A DNA stretch of 20,323 nucleotides from IMG/VR virus record IMGVR_UViG_3300030107_007203, positions 17,187 to 37,509 of that record. One strand, given 5' to 3'. This DNA comes from a virus. Shown piece by piece: positions 1 through 5,475 of the stretch. A program made the position numbers and the translations under genes. Every line of letters begins with the position of its first letter. Position 1 is the first letter of the stretch. The notes below the pieces were generated by a model that saw nothing but the letters and a program-made list of their open reading frames with translations, searched no databases and was not told the DNA's origin.

Positions 1-40
1 CTATGCTGATGGAAAAAAAGATGTTGCTGTAATCGATTCT

Positions 41-325
41 TTACTTAAAGGCTACTGTAATTGGACGACCAAACTCATCATAAAAATAACCTATAAAGGG
101 TATAGAATCGTTTTTGTTGCGATTTTTCTCAATCCTACACATTACTTGTTTTTTTTGGTTTAAGTTTTTATTTAAGAGCGATCTAAGTGCTTTTAAGTCA
201 GTTGTGTTATTTAGGTTTAATTTTATTGTTTGAGCGGTGTATATTTTGAACCCTAAATCTAGCACTAGTTTGCATGAGGTGTCTTTCATTTCAAATATTT
301 TTTTTACAGGGAATGCGAATGGCAT
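41..325 (-). CDS. Hypothetical protein, 94 aa, at the far end of the minus-strand cluster
   Basis: I do not recognise this protein. It is Lys/Asn-rich with no clear motif; the C-terminus reads GRPITVAFK. There is no Shine-Dalgarno sequence upstream of the ATG. Instead, an AT stretch containing TATAAT lies within about 20 bases of it, so the start is uncertain. The Met at residue 13 is an alternative but also lacks a ribosome binding site. It is the last leftward gene in the window and is separated from the next gene by an inverted repeat, so it may be transcribed separately. A plus-strand frame entering from the left edge overlaps its 3' end, which lowers confidence further. Confidence 0.5.
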   Translation of the reverse strand: MPFAFPVKKIFEMKDTSCKLVLDLGFKIYTAQTIKLNLNNTTDLKALRSLLNKNLNQKKQVMCRIEKNRNKNDSIPFIGYFYDEFGRPITVAFK

Positions 326-347
326 GTTGTTATTATAATATTATAAA

Positions 348-400
348 TAACCCCCAAAAACATGCTTAAAATGAGCAGCATTAAAAAGGGTTGGGGGTTA
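348..400. repeat. Perfect 10-bp inverted repeat, candidate terminator or cruciform
   Basis: TAACCCCCAA at 348-357 is matched exactly by TTGGGGGTTA at 391-400, with a 33-base loop that contains a smaller ATGCT/AGCAT pair. The arms hold five G:C pairs in an AT-rich background and lie between two leftward genes. This fits a transcription terminator or processing site after the 418-849 gene. There is no long clean T-run, so the terminator call is inference. Confidence 0.5.
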
Positions 401-417
401 CTTAATTATACTATTTT

Positions 418-849
418 CTATACAAATTTCAATTGCATATTGAATTTTTTTATGGGTGGCGTAAATTTTTTTGGAGTGTACCCAGAAAAATTATTGCTTT
501 TTAAAACAGCATCAACTGAGTTATTGATAACTATTTGGCCGTTGCTAATAATTTTTTGGAAATTTTTGTTGATTTTAAAATTTTTAGGCTCTTTAATTCG
601 TAAGATAGGTTTTATTCTATAAAACATCGTGGATACCAAATTATCCATTGTATATATATTCACAGGGGATAAGCAAAATTCTGCAGGAAAATATTTTTGC
701 ATCAAAATAATTTTGTTGACATGGATAAACGTATTCAAATCAATAGTAATTAATTCGTATCGTTCAATCTCTAATTGTGTCGTATTTAAATGTATTTTCT
801 TTGAATTTGTGTTAAAAAATTGTTTTCCTTTTAGTATAAAATATTTCAT
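418..849 (-). CDS. Hypothetical protein, 143 aa
   Basis: I do not recognise this protein. It is rich in Lys, Asn, Ile and Phe, has no signal peptide or clear membrane segment, and carries a basic C-terminal third. On the minus strand the ATG is preceded by AAGGGGTATCAACA, an acceptable ribosome binding site about 9 bases away. The neighbouring upstream gene stops 16 bases before this start, in keeping with one operon. Two overlapping plus-strand open frames here have no ribosome binding site and run against the operon, so I take them as shadows. Being a gene is fairly likely; its function is unknown. Confidence 0.6.
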   Translation of the reverse strand: MKYFILKGKQFFNTNSKKIHLNTTQLEIERYELITIDLNTFIHVNKIILMQKYFPAEFCLSPVNIYTMDNLVSTMFYRIKPILRIKEPKNFKINKNFQKIISNGQIVINNSVDAVLKSNNFSGYTPKKFTPPIKKFNMQLKFV

Positions 850-865
850 TGTTGATACCCCTTAT

Positions 866-1036
866 TTATGTGGTTGTGATTGATATTAATTGACTTTCTC
901 TTAAAGAAAACCCTTGTATGTGCTTAACATCTAGTGATTTTCCAGATTTGTTTAGCACAAAAAACAGGTTTTTGTTTTGGTTAAGAAATTGCACGACCGT
1001 TTCTAAGTTTAAATTTTCTGATTTTTTATTTTTCAC
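866..1036 (-). CDS. Microprotein, 56 aa, GTG start
   Basis: This small minus-strand gene starts with GTG. The start is chosen because AAAGGAGGT, a near-perfect Shine-Dalgarno sequence, lies 3-4 bases upstream. The product starts with a Lys/Asn-rich stretch followed by a short hydrophobic run (NLFFVLNKSGKSLDV), and ends in TTT. No known family is recognised. It sits between the 44-aa gene at 1084-1218 and the 143-aa gene at 418-849, in line with operon organisation. The strength of the ribosome binding site is the main evidence that it is real. Confidence 0.6.
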   Translation of the reverse strand: MKNKKSENLNLETVVQFLNQNKNLFFVLNKSGKSLDVKHIQGFSLRESQLISITTT

Positions 1037-1083
1037 GATAACCTCCTTTCCTTATTATTATATTTAATTTTAACAAAAATCAA

Positions 1084-1218
1084 TCAGCAATTTGTTACAA
1101 TTTCTAACACGACTTTGTTATCTGGGTCATTAGAAAACTTTTCAAATGCATGTAAGGCCGTTTTATATTGCTTTTGGGTTTCTACTTGGCTTTTATCTAA
1201 GACAATGTATTTTTTCAT
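1084..1218 (-). CDS. Microprotein, 44 aa
   Basis: A short minus-strand gene starting MKKYIVLDKSQVETQ, with GAGGAG 8 bases before the ATG. The ribosome binding site overlaps the 3' end of the ribbon-helix-helix-like gene upstream, so translation of the two is probably coupled. The residues after the start look like an amphipathic helix, and the C-terminus is LEIVTNC with a terminal Cys. I do not recognise the family. The regular spacing and good ribosome binding site support a real gene; the short length keeps confidence moderate. Confidence 0.55.
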   Translation of the reverse strand: MKKYIVLDKSQVETQKQYKTALHAFEKFSNDPDNKVVLEIVTNC

Positions 1219-1230
1219 TATTTTTGCTCC

Positions 1231-1557
1231 TCACTTGGTTTTTTCTTTAAAACTATCATCATATACAAGCTGTTTAAGATTATTGCATAAAATTTTAAGA
1301 AATTTATCTGTATCTAAATAAGGATTAACATACTTCCTGTTACTACTCCACGGATTCTTTTTTAATTCTTTTTTTTCATCTGGCGTAAATTCACTATCAA
1401 GCCTATCAATGTACAGGTTACTATCCTTATATTCCCAATTAAGCCCTTCCGCTAATATAATGATGACTAAATCGTTAAGCCTTCTCCTATCTGCCTTAGC
1501 TACCCTAGCTAGATCGTTATAAATATCGTCTGTTACCTCTAATGTTATTTTTTTCAT
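1231..1557 (-). CDS. Ribbon-helix-helix-like DNA-binding protein, 108 aa
   Basis: The first 38 residues resemble a CopG/Arc-type ribbon-helix-helix fold. A short strand (KKITLEVTDDIY) is followed by a helix with a basic patch (LARVAKADRRRLND) and a second hydrophobic helix (LVIIILAEGL). Such proteins bind operators as dimers and often repress their own operon. The remaining 70 residues are charged, contain an NPWSS segment, and match nothing I know. The start is well set: AAAAAGGAGCAAAA precedes the ATG. Placed within the early operon, it may regulate phage or host genes. The fold call rests on pattern only and could be wrong. Confidence 0.55.
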   Translation of the reverse strand: MKKITLEVTDDIYNDLARVAKADRRRLNDLVIIILAEGLNWEYKDSNLYIDRLDSEFTPDEKKELKKNPWSSNRKYVNPYLDTDKFLKILCNNLKQLVYDDSFKEKTK

Positions 1558-1569
1558 TTTTGCTCCTTT

Positions 1570-1806
1570 TTATTTTTGGAAAAAAGCACGATTAATACTT
1601 TTTGTAAAATTTTCTGAGAATCCATTAATTTTTATCAAAACTTCTTTTAAAATATTTCTCAAATCATCCTCACTTAATTTTATGCTCGGATCTATAAGCT
1701 CTATTTCACCCTTATATTTTCCGTTTTCTTCCCATATCATTATTTTTTTTAATTTATTATGATTTAAGTTCATAATCAAATCAGGAATTTTATATTTCTT
1801 ATCCAT
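1570..1806 (-). CDS. Hypothetical protein, 78 aa
   Basis: A Lys/Ile-rich small soluble protein with alternating strand-like and helix-like segments (IMIWEENGKYKGEIEL, then LSEDDLRNILKEVLIKI). No family is recognised. The ATG lies inside the last codons of the upstream 50-aa gene (8-base overlap), and GAGGAAGG sits 5 bases upstream, so translation is coupled. The downstream ribbon-helix-helix-like gene follows after 12 bases. It is confidently part of the operon; its role is unknown. Confidence 0.65.
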   Translation of the reverse strand: MDKKYKIPDLIMNLNHNKLKKIMIWEENGKYKGEIELIDPSIKLSEDDLRNILKEVLIKINGFSENFTKSINRAFFQK

Positions 1807-1951
1807 TTATACCTTCCTCAACCCCCTTTAAATAAATATCTAGCTCTCGCAAGCTGTCTACAACATTTGCAGGAATAGAATACTTTGTGTAGGTTCCTGT
1901 TTTTTCGTCATAGACTGTGTATGTAATTTCACGGTTTGATATGTGTTTCAT
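1799..1951 (-). CDS. Microprotein, 50 aa, paralogue of the 58-aa protein at 2381-2557
   Basis: The product reads ITYTVYDEKTGTYTKYSIP in its first half and ends LRELDIYLKGVEEGING. It aligns along its length with the 58-aa protein encoded at 2381-2557 (IRYTVFDEKTKTYSDHNVS, then LKELEWYLDGIEEEF). The two are therefore paralogues with the layout strand, DEKT turn, strand, amphipathic helix. The start has AAAAGGAGCAATAGC upstream. The gene overlaps the next by 8 bases. The family has no name that I know; a small alpha-beta protein acting on a host target is only a guess. Confidence 0.7.
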   Translation of the reverse strand: MKHISNREITYTVYDEKTGTYTKYSIPANVVDSLRELDIYLKGVEEGING

Positions 1952-1978
1952 GCTATTGCTCCTTTTGTTTTTTTATTT

Positions 1979-2131
1979 TTAATTGTAACTATGTTTATGA
2001 CTCACATTGTAAGTTTTTTTAAAAGTAACATTCTCGTTAATAAAACACATATTGAAGCTGAAATAACCGTTACAAGATTCGTTCGTTTCTTTTGCACTGT
2101 TTAAGTGTAAGCTGTTATCTGTTAAATTCAT
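1979..2131 (-). CDS. Microprotein, 50 aa
   Basis: A short polar protein (MNLTDNSLHLNSAKETNES...) rich in Asn, Ser and His, with two cysteines (residues 20 and 29) and a C-terminus KHSYN. No family is recognised. The ATG overlaps the stop of the upstream 69-aa gene in an ATGA arrangement, and AAAAAGGAAAACAAAA precedes it, matching the leader pattern of its neighbours. This supports it as a real, coupled gene. Nothing more can be said about function. Confidence 0.55.
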   Translation of the reverse strand: MNLTDNSLHLNSAKETNESCNGYFSFNMCFINENVTFKKTYNVSHKHSYN

Positions 2132-2337
2132 TTTTGTTTTCCTTTTTTTTGTTCAGGAAAAAGTAAGTCACATACATAATCTATTTGATCCCAATTAATA
2201 CCTATCTCCGCATCATGGTTATGTAATAACCAATCTAATACAACTCTTGCCTGTTTTTTTGTAAGATCAGGTCTTATTTCTAAAACATCCCTAACTTCCC
2301 ACTCGATAGAGATTGTATCTTTGTCTATTTGTTTCAT
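2128..2337 (-). CDS. Conserved small phage protein of the HDAxIGINWD type, 69 aa
   Basis: The sequence (WEVRDVLEIRPDLTKKQARVV, then HDAEIGINWDQIDYVCDLLF) follows a pattern I recognise from many short uncharacterised phage and plasmid proteins: a helix near a WxxxDVLxxRPDLT motif, then a HDAxIGINWDxI segment. No function is established to my knowledge. The start is supported by an AAAAGGAAACAAAA leader. It ends in a Lys-rich tail (KKGKQK). It lies in the early operon and overlaps the downstream 50-aa gene by four bases. Recognition of the family is from memory and would need a database search. Confidence 0.7.
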   Translation of the reverse strand: MKQIDKDTISIEWEVRDVLEIRPDLTKKQARVVLDWLLHNHDAEIGINWDQIDYVCDLLFPEQKKGKQK

Positions 2338-2380
2338 TTTTGTTTCCTTTTTTTTGTTTTTTTTGCTTTAATTTATTTTA

Positions 2381-2557
2381 CTACTCGTCTTCATCTTCAT
2401 CTTCATAAAACTCCTCCTCGATGCCATCTAAATACCATTCAAGCTCCTTTAATCTTGCATTCTTCATGAAATCTTCGCTCACATTATGATCTGAATAAGT
2501 CTTTGTTTTTTCATCAAAAACCGTGTAACGGATAGAAAAAGATGTAATTTTTTTCAT
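2381..2557 (-). CDS. Microprotein, 58 aa, with acidic tail, paralogue of 1799-1951
   Basis: The N-terminal 48 residues match the 50-aa protein at 1799-1951 (see there). This copy adds a very acidic C-terminal tail, EDEDEDE, which the other lacks. The leader AAAAAGGAGAAAAC lies directly before the ATG. Acidic tails on small phage proteins often accompany DNA mimicry or basic-protein binding, but that is inference here. An internal duplication of the operon, with later change of the 3' end, would explain the pair. The two copies are separated by the 69-aa and 50-aa genes. Confidence 0.7.
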   Translation of the reverse strand: MKKITSFSIRYTVFDEKTKTYSDHNVSEDFMKNARLKELEWYLDGIEEEFYEDEDEDE

Positions 2558-2569
2558 GTTTTCTCCTTT

Positions 2570-2911
2570 TTATTTTTCTTCTTCTAAAGCTTTTTCAAAC
2601 GTAGACATAGCAAACCCTACTAATCTTTTTGAATCCTCTTTATCTTTAAAAGTCGAAACATAAATCATGCTTAGACTAAGAAAACCCGCAAACAAATTAA
2701 GCAAATCATAGACAGCTTCTTCGTCGTTTTCAGCGGTATTAGCAATATCCCACAATTTTTCCATACCAGACTCAGCAATTTCTTGCCCTAATTCAAAATT
2801 TTTTTTGGCTCCAGCACAGCACCCCACCATTTCAGATTTCTTTTTTATTTCATTTATGTTTAACGCTATTTTTGTTTTGTTTTTTTTCATTTTCTTTCCT
2901 TTTGTTGTCAT
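2570..2911 (-). CDS. Hypothetical helical protein, 113 aa
   Basis: A mostly helical soluble protein with a Lys-rich N-terminus (MTTKGKKMKKNKTK), a VGCCAGAKKNF segment near residue 30, and a long alternating helix region containing AVYDLLNLFAGFLSLSMIYV, then a charged C-terminus. The frame is open further upstream, but the start at 2911 is preferred: AAAGG sits 8 bases before it, as in neighbouring genes, and overlaps the stop of the DUF2958-like gene. A second Met eight codons on (2890) also has AAAGG upstream, so that start is possible too. No family is recognised. Confidence 0.6.
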   Translation of the reverse strand: MTTKGKKMKKNKTKIALNINEIKKKSEMVGCCAGAKKNFELGQEIAESGMEKLWDIANTAENDEEAVYDLLNLFAGFLSLSMIYVSTFKDKEDSKRLVGFAMSTFEKALEEEK

Positions 2912-2922
2912 TTTTTTTTCCT

Positions 2923-3279
2923 TTAAATATTTATAATTGATCCTTGCTTTTGTGCTTCTTCCCAATAATCCCACATATTCTTTGTGGGCTTCCATAATAA
3001 ATCTCTTTCAACTGGTAAATTAAAAGGGGGGAATTTTATGCTTTCAAGCTCAGATTTGCTAACGTAACCAAACTCAGGGGTGCCTAGGCCAAGATCACAC
3101 AATCCAAAAAACATATTTGAGGCTACGTCATATTCACTTATTAACCACGTACAAGAACCGCCCCCGAATAATTTTAAATATGGTTTGTGCTTTTTCCCCC
3201 AGTCTTTTTCTGGATCTTTCAATGTTTCATTCCCTTGTTTTATCAATTTTTTTTCAATTTCTTTTGTCATCAATTTCAT
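2923..3279 (-). CDS. DUF2958-type protein, 118 aa
   Basis: The sequence has the DUF2958 signature: an N-terminal LMTKEIEKKL, then KLFGGGSCTWLISEYD, a glycine-rich FGLCDLGLGTPEFGYVSKSEL block, and near the end LPVERDLLWKPT. Length (118 aa) is normal for the family. DUF2958 proteins are common on plasmids, integrative elements and phages; their biochemical role is not known to me. The family core (TWL, PEFGYVS, ERDL) is complete, so the gene appears intact. The start has an AAAAGGAAAAAAAGA leader. The placement two genes from ArdA fits an accessory or anti-defence cluster, but that is contextual inference. Confidence 0.8.
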   Translation of the reverse strand: MKLMTKEIEKKLIKQGNETLKDPEKDWGKKHKPYLKLFGGGSCTWLISEYDVASNMFFGLCDLGLGTPEFGYVSKSELESIKFPPFNLPVERDLLWKPTKNMWDYWEEAQKQGSIINI

Positions 3280-3312
3280 TCTTTTTTTCCTTTTGTTATT
3301 TGTTTTTTATTT

Positions 3313-3762
3313 TTAAGTTGTTTTAATGTCTTTTAACTCTTCATATAATATTTTAATCTCTAATGCTTGCTTTACTTCATGTTTTTTATGCCCTCTATAA
3401 TTTTTAATAAATTCGTGTGCTTCTTGCATTGTAAGGAAATAACAGCTATGAAGATCATATGAAATACAATCCATGGCACACTCTAATTTTGTAGGAGCTT
3501 CATTTTTTTTGTAAAAATCCCCCTCATGGCCATCATGTAAGCATACTTGTACAATTTCATCATTTTCTTTTAACTCAGATAAAATATGGTCAGGAATTGC
3601 ATTTTCTTCTTCATAGAAATCTATTGCCTTTTCTTTTGTCCACAACTCATACCAATAGCCTTTATTTACTGCGTGATTAATAATATCATCATCATTATAT
3701 GATACCCATATCTTAGGTTTTTTTTCGTGCGGTATTTCTATAATTATTTTTTTATTTTCCAT
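3313..3762 (-). CDS. Hypothetical protein, 149 aa
   Basis: I do not recognise this protein. It begins with a strand-like stretch (KKIIIEIPHEKKPKIWVSY), followed by an acidic helix-rich middle (EEENAIPDHILSELKENDEI) and a C-terminal helix region (LEIKILYEELKDI). Three cysteines and several histidines are scattered without a metal-site pattern. The start is set by an ACAAAAGGAAAAACAAAA leader shared with the neighbouring genes. It sits between a 45-aa gene and the DUF2958-like gene in the same direction. Overall acidic, as are several neighbours. Confidence 0.65.
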   Translation of the reverse strand: MENKKIIIEIPHEKKPKIWVSYNDDDIINHAVNKGYWYELWTKEKAIDFYEEENAIPDHILSELKENDEIVQVCLHDGHEGDFYKKNEAPTKLECAMDCISYDLHSCYFLTMQEAHEFIKNYRGHKKHEVKQALEIKILYEELKDIKTT

Positions 3763-3809
3763 TTTTGTTTTTCCTTTTGTTGTTTGTTTTTATTTACTAA
3801 AATTCTATC

Positions 3810-3947
3810 TTATTTTGTTATATAATCCGAATTTTTCAATAATGATAGGTAATTTTCCCATCTTGTATTGTTATCGTTGTTTGCTTGCATTCCAATTTCA
3901 GTTACCCTTACTTGAATATAAATTGGCTTGTCATTTTTTTTGTCCAT
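3810..3947 (-). CDS. Microprotein, 45 aa
   Basis: A short gene starting MDKKNDKPIYIQVRVTEIG, with an AAAAAGGAAAAAATAACA leader. It looks like one beta strand followed by a helix (RWENYLSLLKNSDYITK). No family is recognised. It lies just downstream of the ardA-like gene (27 bases) and upstream of the 149-aa gene. The leader match and codon use like its neighbours support it; length limits confidence. Confidence 0.5.
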   Translation of the reverse strand: MDKKNDKPIYIQVRVTEIGMQANNDNNTRWENYLSLLKNSDYITK

Positions 3948-3974
3948 TGTTATTTTTTCCTTTTTTTTTGTAGT

Positions 3975-4484
3975 TCAGTTTTTAAAAAACACATGCCCGT
4001 CCTCAAAAGAAAAGTCATGGTAGTAATCACGTTCAACTCGATCATAATCAATATAGCTATCTAAATGGGCAGGTATATCAGTAGTATCATTAAAATGTTC
4101 AAAGCAAAAATCAGAAAAACTTTCATACGTGCCGTAATATGCATCTTCGTATTTATCCATAGCTTCTTCAATATTACCCCCTATGCAGTTTAGGTAAGCG
4201 TCTAATATTTCTCTTTCACTGTCATTAAGATTTATATAATCGAATAAGGATTCACTTATACTACTTTCTGAATACAATTCTTTTGGGAAGTTTTCAAAAT
4301 CTTGATACATTAACTCAGGGTCATCTTCATCATTATGTAATTCTTCACAAGCTTCAATAAAGTCTTCTAAACAATCAAACTTTGTTAAATCAAACCAAGC
4401 CCCTTGAATTGAACCGTTATTGTATTTTTTATAGGTGCCTACATATATTGCAGGATTTTCTAAATTTCTCGTTTTTGTTGTCAT
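3975..4484 (-). CDS. ardA: ArdA-type antirestriction protein, 169 aa
   Basis: ArdA proteins are elongated acidic DNA mimics that bind and inhibit type I restriction enzymes, protecting incoming phage or plasmid DNA. The hallmark N-terminus is clear: PAIYVGTYKKYNNGSIQGAW at residues 11-30, then FIEACEELHNDEDDPELMYQDFENFP (about 42-67). A C-terminal part with AYYGTYESFSDF and YIDYDRVERDYYHD follows. Asp and Glu are abundant along the whole protein, as expected for DNA mimicry, and length is typical for the family. The leader is AACAAAAGGAGAAAATAAA. It is the second gene after the early promoter, the right place for a protein needed at once on entry. Confidence 0.9.
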   Translation of the reverse strand: MTTKTRNLENPAIYVGTYKKYNNGSIQGAWFDLTKFDCLEDFIEACEELHNDEDDPELMYQDFENFPKELYSESSISESLFDYINLNDSEREILDAYLNCIGGNIEEAMDKYEDAYYGTYESFSDFCFEHFNDTTDIPAHLDSYIDYDRVERDYYHDFSFEDGHVFFKN

Positions 4485-4507
4485 TTTATTTTCTCCTTTT
4501 GTTTTTG
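4485..4507 (-). repeat. Leader repeat copy 1 (23 bp), identical to 5079-5101
   Basis: The 23 bases before the ardA-like ATG are identical to the 23 bases before the 185-aa gene. The strand read as mRNA is purine-rich: AACAAAAGGAGAAAATAAA. Shorter, looser versions precede most other minus-strand genes. The block includes the ribosome binding site, and the copies could also support recombination between genes. Confidence 0.8.
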
Positions 4508-4520
4508 TTTTTCCGTTTAC

Positions 4521-5078
4521 TTAGGCCACTTTTTCACCTTGCAAGCTATCTATATACCTTTTAGCGTCTTTTAATGCCTCCTCTTCATCAAGATACCCTC
4601 CGCATTGCCCCCCATAATTCTCTTCTGTATAATACTCATCATTTCCGCAACATGGACACACGTCATATACCCGATATTCGTACACATGCCCATTAAAGTA
4701 AGCTGTCCAGTCTTCAAGAAAATTATCCATGTTAAACCATTGTTCATTATGATTTTTTGGAATTAATATAAAACCAATTTGCCCAGAATCCCATTGACAA
4801 GTCTTACTTAAATGAAAACTAACTAGGGTATGATCGTACATATATATACTTATGATATCGTAGTTTTTATATTCTATTTCTAGAGCTTTTTCTATTTCTT
4901 CCCAAGAATTGTAATGATCAAAATTAAAATCAGTATTATTTTCAAAATGATAATTTTTATGCTTTAAACAAACTTTACTTTTTTGTGGTAAGTTGTCCAG
5001 CATACTAAAATCGGAAAACTCATCATAAACAATTTTTATTGTTTTGTTTTTGTAATTAATCTTCTTTATTGTATCCAT
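4521..5078 (-). CDS. Conserved accessory protein with WDSGQ core and Cys cluster, 185 aa
   Basis: First gene of the early operon. The core reads ISIYMYDHTLVSFHL then CQWDSGQIGFILI (about residues 76-106), followed by a long W/Y-rich stretch (WFNMDNFLEDWTAYFNGHVYEY) and a cysteine cluster CPCC at 141-144 with GGQCGG near 157-161. I recognise the WDSGQxGFI and NGxVYxY pattern from uncharacterised phage and plasmid proteins that travel with antirestriction genes, but know no proven activity. It is acidic overall. The Cys cluster may bind a metal. The leader is the same 23 bases as that of ardA, and the start lies about 28 bases from the predicted transcription start. Confidence 0.75.
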   Translation of the reverse strand: MDTIKKINYKNKTIKIVYDEFSDFSMLDNLPQKSKVCLKHKNYHFENNTDFNFDHYNSWEEIEKALEIEYKNYDIISIYMYDHTLVSFHLSKTCQWDSGQIGFILIPKNHNEQWFNMDNFLEDWTAYFNGHVYEYRVYDVCPCCGNDEYYTEENYGGQCGGYLDEEEALKDAKRYIDSLQGEKVA

Positions 5079-5101
5079 TTTATTTTCTCCTTTTGTTTTT
5101 G
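5079..5101 (-). repeat. Leader repeat copy 2 (23 bp), identical to 4485-4507
   Basis: Second copy of the exact leader, here immediately downstream of the early promoter and containing the ribosome binding site AAAAGGAGAAAATAAA of the 185-aa gene. Confidence 0.8.
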
Positions 5102-5112
5102 CTTATATAAAT

Positions 5113-5141
5113 ATAATAAACCATATGCATAATTAAGTCAA
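5113..5141 (-). promoter_or_regulatory. Early leftward promoter (sigma70 type)
   Basis: On the minus strand, TTGACT (plus 5136-5141) and TATTAT (plus 5113-5118) are separated by exactly 17 bases; each differs from consensus at one position. Transcription would begin near 5106, giving a short leader of roughly 28 bases before the 185-aa gene. This is a strong candidate for the promoter of the whole leftward operon. Confidence 0.75.
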
Positions 5142-5169
5142 CATATATAATTAATACCACGTTTATAGC

Positions 5170-5180
5170 TGTTTTAAACA
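5170..5180. promoter_or_regulatory. Palindrome TGTTTTAAACA, possible operator half of a pair
   Basis: TGTTT and AAACA half-sites separated by one base. The same half-sites, with no spacer, recur at 5691-5700, so one lies on each side of the HTH gene. A shared binding protein is inference. Confidence 0.35.
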
Positions 5181-5181
5181 T

Positions 5182-5211
5182 TTATATATATATGTAAGCA
5201 TATATATATAA
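5182..5211. repeat. Perfect 13-bp AT hairpin or cruciform
   Basis: TTATATATATATG at 5182-5194 is followed by the loop TAAG and its exact complement at 5199-5211. It lies between the two divergent promoters. It could be a cruciform or easily melted site; pure TA content makes a chance origin possible. Confidence 0.55.
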
Positions 5212-5225
5212 GGTAACAGTTACCT
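5211..5225. promoter_or_regulatory. 15-bp perfect palindrome, candidate operator
   Basis: AGGTAACAGTTACCT is a perfect dyad with one central base, placed 4 bases upstream of the -35 box of the rightward promoter. That is where an activator or autoregulating repressor would bind. I saw no second copy elsewhere in the window. Confidence 0.55.
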
Positions 5226-5229
5226 GCTA

Positions 5230-5258
5230 TTGACATAAGCATTCAACTGTATTACTAT
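5230..5258 (+). promoter_or_regulatory. Rightward promoter of the HTH gene, giving a leaderless mRNA
   Basis: TTGACA at 5230-5235 is a perfect -35 box; 17 bases on, TACTAT at 5253-5258 matches the -10 consensus at four of six positions. Transcription would start about 5265-5266, that is, at or one base before the ATG at 5266. No Shine-Dalgarno sequence lies upstream, as expected for leaderless translation. Confidence 0.6.
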
Positions 5259-5265
5259 TGTTGTT

Positions 5266-5475
5266 ATGAATGATTATAATGATTATAATGATATTATCGA
5301 TTTTTTTCGCTTAGAGCTTATTAAAAGTAAATTATCATTTAATAAGCTTGAGGATAAGATCGGGCTAGTTAAGGGGTCTATAAGTCAAAAAACTAGGAAT
5401 GGCACCATTAGATTAAAGGATATAATTAAGTATCTTGATGCCTTAGACAAGAAACTTATTATTGTTGATAAATAA
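5266..5475 (+). CDS. Small XRE-type HTH protein, probable phage repressor or Cro-like regulator, 69 aa
   Basis: The protein is almost a bare helix-turn-helix domain: FFRLELIKSKLSFNKLEDKI forms the first helices, IGLVKGSISQKTRNG the recognition part, and LKDIIKYLDALDKKLIIV the last helices. This is the XRE/Cro-CI layout. The N-terminus has a small repeat (NDYNDYND) from a duplicated AATGATTAT. It lacks a C-terminal oligomerisation or cleavage domain, so it is Cro-sized. Its divergence from the early operon, with a palindrome between the promoters, suggests it controls both. The predicted mRNA has no leader, as for lambda cI. Whether it maintains lysogeny cannot be told. Confidence 0.7.
   Translation: MNDYNDYNDIIDFFRLELIKSKLSFNKLEDKIGLVKGSISQKTRNGTIRLKDIIKYLDALDKKLIIVDK

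Noticed and set aside
1-163. Plus-strand frame entering from the left edge (starting YADGKKDVAVIDSLLKGYCNW)
   Set aside because: The first 20 or so residues look protein-like and could be the end of a gene cut by the edge. The rest reads across the minus-strand 41-325 gene and looks like reverse-strand sequence. Without the upstream DNA it cannot be judged.
362-883. Two plus-strand open frames opposite the 143-aa gene
   Set aside because: They have no ribosome binding site, run against the operon and read as low-complexity hydrophobic sequence; taken as shadows of the minus-strand gene.
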